Shown here: piece after piece, positions 32,018 to 36,775 of the stretch
How the letters are laid out: every line of letters begins with the position of its first letter
How positions within the stretch are numbered: position 1 is the first letter of the stretch
DNA from: Candidatus Anaerobiospirillum stercoravium
Lineage (GTDB): Bacteria; Pseudomonadota; Gammaproteobacteria; Enterobacterales; Succinivibrionaceae
DNA: 36,775 bases
Reading direction: 5' to 3'
Assembly (NCBI GenBank): GCA_019113025.1
Contig: DXIF01000232.1
Span: 1-36,775, forward strand
Position numbers and translations under genes: made by a program
The notes under the pieces: model-generated
What the model was told of the DNA's origin: nothing
What the model saw: the letters and a program-made list of their open reading frames with translations, nothing else
Databases searched by the model: none

Positions 32018-32914
32018 CTATTGCGCGGTGGACTTAGCCTTTTTCTTAGCGAGGCGGCGAATGGTCTTGCCGATGGCGCGCGTCAGTTTAAAAGGACGGG
32101 CACTGCGATTTAAGGCATGCCACGTATCAAGGCCTAGGGCTAAGTCATAAACTGACTTGGTACGAATCAGGCGTACCCCCTGCTGCTCTAAGAACAAGGA
32201 CACCGCCGTCACAATCGACGGTTCTTGCGTCAGATTACGGTTAAGACCCTCGACCGTATTGGCGTCGTTATTGTCCGCTACGGCGCGCGGCAGCTCGCAG
32301 CTGAGCGGCAGACCGAAGCTAGTGAGCGACTTAAAGCGGCCCATCATCTTGAGGCGGTATTCCATGGAGGTGTTAATGCTGATCATCGGATCGAGGATCA
32401 GGCGCCGCCGCTCGATCTTGGCATTAAGGCAGGCGTCAATGCGCTCATAAAAGAACTCCGAGACCGTACCGCACGGATCGGTGCCATCATTTTCGGCAAA
32501 CAGCACCGTTTGGTCATAGAGCAAGCACAGCGCGCAATCCAAGCGCGCCGCCATCTCCAAGGCACCTGGGGCACGCAAGGCCAAAGGATCGACGATGATC
32601 CGTGCCCCCGCATCCACCGCGGCCTTCATGACCGCAGGCGAGGAAGTATAAACCGCCGGAATGGGCAGCTCGGGCTCGGACTTGAGCGCGCTAATGGCAT
32701 CACACAGGATATTGATCGCGATTTCGTCGGCCACCGGTTTAGGTAAGAACTTACCTACGCTGAACTCAATAAAGGTTGCCCCACTCTCCGCAAAGTCGCT
32801 GGCAGCCGCCACGATCTCGGCTGTGCTCAAGTGCACGGTCGGATCCAAATCCAAAGTGCCCATAATCTCAGTATGGGACAGATCAAGGTAAGAGTCTTTG
32901 AAATGAAGATCCAC
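32018..32914 (-). CDS. FolP-like protein: dihydropteroate synthase homologue lacking most active-site residues
   Basis: 298 residues. It occupies the folP slot before glmM and aligns with E. coli DHPS (282 residues) over the whole TIM barrel: LDLSHTEIMGTLDLDP against LDLSHPHVMGILNVTP, AVMKAAVDAGARIIVDPLALRAPGALE against EVIRESAKVGAHIINDIRSLSEPGALE, RLILDP against LLLDP, and LIRTKSVYD against IIRVHDVKE. The catalytic positions are largely gone: Asn22 to Asp, Asp96 to Tyr89, Asn115 to Val108, the SRK Lys221 region to CELPR, and His257 to Lys253. The TPDSFSDGG and GESTRPG loops are not recognisable. Asp175 and Arg251 (E. coli Asp185, Arg255) remain. A basic tail of about 25 residues is added. 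The GTG at 32914 has AAGGAG 6 bases upstream. The frame is intact, so this looks selected rather than decaying. Confidence 0.75.
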   Translation of the reverse strand: MDLHFKDSYLDLSHTEIMGTLDLDPTVHLSTAEIVAAASDFAESGATFIEFSVGKFLPKPVADEIAINILCDAISALKSEPELPIPAVYTSSPAVMKAAVDAGARIIVDPLALRAPGALEMAARLDCALCLLYDQTVLFAENDGTDPCGTVSEFFYERIDACLNAKIERRRLILDPMISINTSMEYRLKMMGRFKSLTSFGLPLSCELPRAVADNNDANTVEGLNRNLTQEPSIVTAVSLFLEQQGVRLIRTKSVYDLALGLDTWHALNRSARPFKLTRAIGKTIRRLAKKKAKSTAQ

Positions 32915-33086
32915 CACGTACTCCTTACGTAAGCTCAGACCGTATGAGGCAACATGAGACGGCAAAATGCAACAACAGCAAAAAAGCAGCGTAAGGCAGC
33001 TAACAGCAGCCAAGGCGACACCTGAATCTGAGACTCCTATGTCATACCCATAGCCTTCATGCCCTTGCCATTAATTCTTGCCCTTC

Positions 33087-33113
33087 ATTATAGCGGCACT
33101 GCCTTGACGGCAA
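33087..33113 (-). promoter_or_regulatory. Candidate promoter for the folP-like-glmM-secG unit
   Basis: On the minus strand TTGCCG (33113-33108), a short 15-base spacer, then TATAAT (33092-33087), about 175 bases before the GTG start. The short spacer lowers confidence. Confidence 0.4.
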
Positions 33114-33761
33114 CTTAGCCCAAGCGCAGCACAGACACATACCACGATCTTACGCGCCCTTAATCCGACTATCTGGGACTAAGTTCAAAATTTGGCTTTC
33201 CTACCAACCAAAGCCCAGCCAGACAAGACCACGCACCTTGCCACAAAGCCCGCAGCAGCAGCACGCGGCAGCAGATCAGACCAACAAGACCCAGAGCCAA
33301 AGACAAGGCAGCCCCCGCAACCGCAGCACCAGCCCTGCCTTTATAAGACGCCCCACCGCCCACCACTTAGCCACTGCTCCTCAGCTATAGCGGCAAGCAA
33401 ACCGCACCGGTAGCCATCTATAAAAGAAGAGCTCCAGCGCGGCCAAGAGCGACCCACTACCGGCACTGCGCTCATCTGATCTCACCACTGACAAACTGCG
33501 ACCCAACCAAGGTTAGCAGCTCATGCCATCGCAACGACACGCCCCTCAGTTCCCCTCAACACCTGTGCGATGTGAGGCATACCCACACGACAAGGTGTGC
33601 CACGACAGAACACAAGGCTGTGCACCCGGTTTAGCAGGCGTCAGCCACCAAGCTATCGCCCCCCACCACCCAGGGCAGAAATATCGGGAAAAGGCAGGGT
33701 AGCCCCCTACACCTTACCGCCTCAAACAAAGCATAGAAATTTGCGCGATCCAAAATGATGC

Positions 33762-33773
33762 AAAAAAAAAAAA
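33762..33773. repeat. Homopolymer A12 tract
   Basis: Twelve consecutive A residues on the plus strand. It is not preceded on the minus strand by a GC-rich stem, so it is not a terminator. It could be a bent or UP-like element, or a slippage site in non-coding DNA. Confidence 0.8.
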
Positions 33774-33834
33774 GACTATATTCAAAATACTCATCTTTCC
33801 ATAATCTTCCATGCTGACTCATTGTGTCGCTGGC

Positions 33835-33858
33835 AAATCCGCGGTTTTAAGCGGATTT
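33835..33858. other. Isolated stem-loop
   Basis: AAATCCGC (33835-33842) and GCGGATTT (33851-33858) around GGTTTTAA. No gene ends nearby on either strand; it may be the 3' end of an unannotated RNA or a chance repeat. Confidence 0.35.
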
Positions 33859-34075
33859 GAGCTCAGCAAGAGGCATCTAGTGTGCTCAAACTGCTGTCAT
33901 CACGCCAACGGAACAGCTTCCACTGAGGAAACTGCACCAACCGCATCACCCACGCCATGAGCAACAGCAACTATCGCTCGCACTGCGCTCTCACACCCCG
34001 CAGTGCTAAGGCCGCCCCGTGACGGCTGACCCGATAGTTTTTTGGTAAGCGCATTGATCAACTACGGGAGTCCGT

Positions 34076-34336
34076 ATGCGTTTCGCTCCTTTATCCAGCC
34101 TTATCGCTGCATCCATTGCCGCAGGCGCACTCAGCCTGAGTGCAAGCGCAGCGGCTGCTATGTCTGATGGCATGGGCGGCTTTTATAACGACGACGGTGA
34201 ACACTACTCATCCGATGGCATGGGTGGTTACTACGATCCCGATGGCGACCGCATGATGAGCGATGGTGGTGGCGGTTACTACACCGACTATGGCCACATC
34301 ATGCCTGATGGCAATGGGGGCTATCGCTCCAACTAA
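34076..34336 (+). CDS. Small exported Gly/Tyr/Asp-rich repeat protein
   Basis: 86 residues. Signal peptide of about 28 residues (RFAPLSSLIAASIAAGALSLSASAAAA). The mature part consists of about 3.6 tandem units of 15-16 residues: SDGMGGFYNDDGEHYS, SDGMGGYYDPDGDRM, SDGGGGYYTDYGHIM, PDGNGGYRSN. The conserved frame is (S/P)DGxGGYYxxDGxxM. DPDGDRMMSDG resembles the Asp/Gly loops of calcium-binding repeats (DxDGD), but no family was recognised. GGGAG lies 5 bases before the ATG, and codon use fits the neighbours, so it is very likely real despite its size. It is alone in a sparsely coded region; an envelope or extracellular structural role is only a guess. Confidence 0.75.
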   Translation: MRFAPLSSLIAASIAAGALSLSASAAAAMSDGMGGFYNDDGEHYSSDGMGGYYDPDGDRMMSDGGGGYYTDYGHIMPDGNGGYRSN

Positions 34337-34810
34337 GGCCAACCAATGGTTAAGCCTAACCAACGGTAGCTCGAGGCCGCGTCAGCGCAACCAAGCATGG
34401 CACCAAGATCAAAGCTTTTACAACAGCGCAGCATTGCAGCAGCGCAGCAGCGCAATTCAATCTGAGCCGCCGCTAAGCCCCTAAATCATATGGGCTTTGA
34501 GCTTTGGGAGCTTTGGTTCTAAACCACAAGTGGCGCCAACGCTGCTCCCAATAAGAGCCGCCCAACGAGGAGCTGACAGCGCAGCCCTCAAAGTCCTAAC
34601 AAGAGCTGACCTGCGCGCAGGTCGTCTCCTAAATCAGATGCTCGAGAGAAGAAGCTACCTACCACCATGCAGCGCAAGCCTATGACGCATCCGCCGCTCA
34701 CGTAACCTCAGTTTGCCCCATTAGCAGCACGAGGCAAGCCGTCCAAATCTGCGGCTCAGTTACGCCCCACTTTCTCCTTTATCCCGTATTTACACAGGAC
34801 TTCATTCCCC
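34337..34810. other. 474-bp spacer without a gene
   Basis: Contains CAGCGCAGCA repeats (about 34421-34453), a weak AAGCCC...GGGCTT stem (34475-34497) and the perfect 16-base palindrome GACCTGCGCGCAGGTC (about 34609-34624). Short frames here have no ribosome-binding site. Confidence 0.45.
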
Positions 34811-35305
34811 ATGTCTCACTTTAGTTCTCCTTTGGTTCGCGGCTCAATCTTAGCAGGCGCGGTGTTGGGCTTAGCCATTATGACGGGCTGTACCGCACAG
34901 GTGCCTTTACACACCATGGTTGAAGAGGCCCAAGTAAAAGAGTTCAAAGCTCCAAGTGAGGGCAAGGCCGGTCTCTACATCTACCGCAAAGATGAGTACA
35001 TGGGCCGAGCTCTGTACAAAGACATCTACGTTGACGGCGTTTGCCTTGGCGAAACCGCCCCAGGTGTCTTCTTCTATAAGGAGGTTGAAGGCGACCAAGA
35101 TCATGTCATTTCTACTGAGTCCGAGTTTTCGCCTAACGACCTTAAGGTCTTCACCAAATCAGGCCAAAACTACTTCTTCGAGCAAATCATCAAGTGGGGT
35201 GTATTCGTCGGCGGCGCTCGCCTCGAGCAAGCGGACGAAATCAAGGGCAAGGCCATGGTCACAATCAGCCGTCAAGCCATTCCCGGCACCTGCTCTAATC
35301 AATAA
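34811..35305 (+). CDS. DUF2846-type lipoprotein
   Basis: 164 residues. The signal peptide ends in the lipobox MTGC (Cys at residue 27). The mature domain reads GLYIYRKDEYMGRALYKDIYVDGVCLGETAPGVFFYKEVEGDQDHVISTESEFSPNDLKVFTKSGQNYFFEQ, the pattern of DUF2846 lipoproteins (short beta-rich domain, 'xxVDGxxLGxTxPGxxFYxEVxPGxHxIxTESE'). Function of the family is unknown. The upstream AGGAC is 11 bases from the ATG, a weak site. It is the last GC-rich gene before the composition change. Confidence 0.75.
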   Translation: MSHFSSPLVRGSILAGAVLGLAIMTGCTAQVPLHTMVEEAQVKEFKAPSEGKAGLYIYRKDEYMGRALYKDIYVDGVCLGETAPGVFFYKEVEGDQDHVISTESEFSPNDLKVFTKSGQNYFFEQIIKWGVFVGGARLEQADEIKGKAMVTISRQAIPGTCSNQ

Positions 35306-35403
35306 GGATTTGAGTTACTTAAAAACATTTAAATCACTTTTAGTGTAACCCGCAACTATGACCGGCCTATTGAATGGCTGGCATCTTCACACGAGAAAAC
35401 CGC

Positions 35404-36399
35404 ATGGACGCTCTAATTCTGTTTTGGATCGTAATGCTAGGCATTATTATGATCTTCTTATTTATTATCAAAAAAGCAAATAGTTCAGATTTAGATAATG
35501 ATCTTATTAGCAATGACAGTTCTGAACACTCATCAAGCACTGGCACTAGTAACCAGAGCAAATTTGATAATAAAATCAGAAGTATTAGGGAGATAGTTAC
35601 AAAGCGCAGCGATGCAATACAAAGAGCCGCTAATTTTCAATTTCCTAAAGATGCCTCCCCAGAGAAGTTCGCTGACTACTTATATGCCAGTGGCTTTAAG
35701 GCTAGTGATGTTGAGCTTGTGACAAAAGTTAACAACAGAATATTCCACTTTAACCAAAACGACATAAGTCAAATTTTATCTATAATAAACGAATTAGAAG
35801 CCACTGAAGTAGTAATGACTTTCGTTGCTTACAATGATTCATTTACTGAATCGGAGCAGCGCCAAATAAGAAAATATCTAACAAACTCCCCATATTACCT
35901 ACCAGAATTAAGGGCGATTTTCGTTATCGCCTACGTCAGATGTTTTACACAAACCAATCTTCTTCAATCAAGCCTTGACACAATTAGCAAATTACAAGGC
36001 AAAGCATTTAGTTCCGATATCAATTTTGATAGAATAATCACAGCAGCAAAATACCTGCTTAAACCTAACAATAAATCTATATGGTTATTTGCAAATAGAA
36101 CTCAACGCAGTCTTGCTGATTCTAAACTTATCACTAAAGCAAATGTTCCCAGCAATCAATCGTTTTATGTATTCAAAACGTATAGAGCAATGTTATTATC
36201 AGCTCGATGCTTATACACAGATACATTTCAAAAAAATTTACAAGAGTTTGAAAAAGTATTCAACGGTCACTCTATAGCTCCAACTATTAGTGAAATGAAT
36301 GAAATTGCAGCCAGTCTTAAATTACGTGAAAAACAATTAAAATCATACATCAATGGAACTGACTTCCCTAAATTTATTACAGAAAACATTGAGCGTTAG
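35404..36399 (+). CDS. Membrane-anchored protein of unknown function, AT-rich
   Basis: 331 residues. One N-terminal hydrophobic helix (about residues 2-22: LILFWIVMLGIIMIFLFII) followed by KK, which predicts an anchored protein with a large cytoplasmic domain. Then a Ser/Asn/Asp linker (25-55) and a mostly helical domain (60-331) with RYLTNSPYYLPELRAIF-like amphipathic helices. I recognise no family. ATG 35404 is preferred because GAGA lies about 8 bases upstream and the membrane helix starts at once; the in-frame ATG at 35374 has no such site. Base and codon use are unlike the rest of the window. The next gene starts 7 bases after its stop, so the two probably form an operon. Confidence 0.7.
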   Translation: MDALILFWIVMLGIIMIFLFIIKKANSSDLDNDLISNDSSEHSSSTGTSNQSKFDNKIRSIREIVTKRSDAIQRAANFQFPKDASPEKFADYLYASGFKASDVELVTKVNNRIFHFNQNDISQILSIINELEATEVVMTFVAYNDSFTESEQRQIRKYLTNSPYYLPELRAIFVIAYVRCFTQTNLLQSSLDTISKLQGKAFSSDINFDRIITAAKYLLKPNNKSIWLFANRTQRSLADSKLITKANVPSNQSFYVFKTYRAMLLSARCLYTDTFQKNLQEFEKVFNGHSIAPTISEMNEIAASLKLREKQLKSYINGTDFPKFITENIER

Positions 36400-36406
36400 T
36401 GAATTT

Positions 36407-36775
36407 ATGCAACGACTCGATAACCGCGCCACAAATAAATCCAATGATGATAATTTCAATTTTGACACCACTGCTTTCGATACTTTTTTCTTCAGCAAAA
36501 AAGCAGCTTTGTCTGATTCCGAGCTTAGTGCTTTTACTCAAATAGTCCCTGTATTTGTAATGCAAAACATATTATCAGTATTAGTTAATATTATGACCAA
36601 GACCATTAACAAATACGTAGCCGATGAAAGTACAACAAGAGAACATATCGTCGGCGCTGTACCCATGTGTATTACCCCAGAACTCGTAATGTTCAGCGTA
36701 CTTGTATTCAATGCTTTTAATAACATTAATTACACTGAATGCTACTGTTCAGCATATAAACAAGTAATCGAGAAG
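36407..36775 (+). CDS. Unidentified AT-rich gene, 3' end beyond the window
   Basis: Open from ATG 36407 to the window edge, 123 codons without a stop. The product begins MQRLDNRATNKSNDDNFNFD, is rich in Asn/Asp/Phe at the start, and has a hydrophobic, Met/Val-rich middle (IVPVFVMQNILSVLVNIMTK at about residues 46-65, and a second moderately hydrophobic stretch near 92-105). No family recognised. It follows the previous gene by 7 bases and shares its AT-rich composition, suggesting joint transcription and joint acquisition. Other start codons are possible because no strong Shine-Dalgarno is seen. Confidence 0.6.
   Translation, partial: MQRLDNRATNKSNDDNFNFDTTAFDTFFFSKKAALSDSELSAFTQIVPVFVMQNILSVLVNIMTKTINKYVADESTTREHIVGAVPMCITPELVMFSVLVFNAFNNINYTECYCSAYKQVIEK

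Larger units (their letters stand above)
32915..34075. other. 1.16-kb region without a gene
   Basis: In E. coli ftsH lies upstream of folP; here nothing credible is encoded. Items seen are a minus-strand -10 (33087-33092), a possible hairpin GGCATACC...GGTGTGCC (33575-33601), an A12 tract (33762-33773), and AAATCCGC-GGTTTTAA-GCGGATTT (33835-33858). The last 20 bases contain the GGGAG of the next gene. An unannotated small RNA around 33780-33860 is conceivable but unsupported. Confidence 0.45.
35306..36775. other. AT-rich segment, probable edge of horizontally acquired DNA
   Basis: From just after the lipoprotein stop codon the sequence changes abruptly from GC-rich to clearly AT-rich (long A/T runs, AAA/ATA/AAT codons, TTA and ATA in place of CTG/ATC) and stays so to the window end. 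No tRNA, direct repeat or integrase is visible at the junction, so the mechanism is open. The junction itself has a small CACT-TTT-AGTG stem (about 35335-35345). Confidence 0.7.

Noticed and set aside
32915-33013. In-frame 33-codon extension of the folP-like gene (Cys-rich, hydrophobic) that could look like a signal peptide
   Set aside because: It begins at a TTG without a ribosome-binding site, whereas GTG 32914 has AAGGAG at 6 bases and aligns with the normal FolP N-terminus.
1-36775. tRNA, rRNA, CRISPR array, insertion sequence or prophage genes
   Set aside because: Looked for cloverleaf T-arm words, regularly spaced direct repeats with unique spacers, and transposase or integrase motifs; none found.

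Overview
The window looks like chromosomal DNA of a Gammaproteobacterium, probably an anaerobic, sugar-acid-using member of the Succinivibrionaceae (Anaerobiospirillum or Succinivibrio type). This is inferred from classical gammaproteobacterial gene orders (yceD-rpmF-plsX-fabH-fabD-fabG-acpP-fabF; folP-glmM-secG; zapA-fau), an asparaginyl-tRNA synthetase of exactly the E. coli length, and a TRAP transporter next to uronate isomerase. Base composition is GC-rich until about 35.3 kb and then drops abruptly. Coding density is low for a bacterium: gaps of 250-1800 bases separate most genes, and many are filled with degenerate short tandem repeats. I found no tRNA, rRNA, CRISPR array or insertion sequence.

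Layout. 0-5 kb: tail of an unidentified gene, a YeiH-family membrane protein, a LEA14-like lipoprotein, a two-helix membrane protein with an Ala/Glu-rich tail, and asnS. 5.6-6.4 kb: a GntR/FCD regulator, convergent with the next block. 6.6-15.3 kb, minus strand: yceD, rpmF, plsX, fabH, fabD, fabG, acpP and fabF, i.e. fatty-acid and phospholipid initiation plus ribosomal protein L32. The order is canonical, but the cluster is broken by long spacers and internal terminators. 15.8-16.5 kb: an unidentified exported protein, then 1.8 kb without a convincing gene. 18.3-23.8 kb: TRAP transporter dctP-dctQ-dctM and uxaC, which together would import and isomerise hexuronates. 23.9-27.4 kb, minus strand: a TerC/CBS/CorC membrane protein and an RluB-type pseudouridine synthase. 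28.0-29.1 kb: zapA and fau. 29.2-32.9 kb, minus strand: a folP-like gene, glmM and secG. 34.1-35.3 kb: a tiny exported Gly/Tyr/Asp repeat protein and a DUF2846-type lipoprotein. 35.4 kb to the end: two AT-rich genes of unknown function, the second cut by the window edge.

Most notable: (1) the gene in the folP slot keeps the dihydropteroate synthase framework but has lost nearly every pterin/pABA-binding residue; (2) the right end looks like the edge of a transferred AT-rich island with two unrecognised genes; (3) at several genes the stop codon lies inside or against a short tandem repeat, with a different unit length at each gene; (4) SecG carries a tail of about 140 residues that is strongly acidic and lacks Lys and Arg; (5) the zapA-fau gap is too short for the 6S RNA gene usually found there; (6) two identical palindromes TTGAC-C-GTCAA and a six-unit 18-bp array flank the uronate genes.
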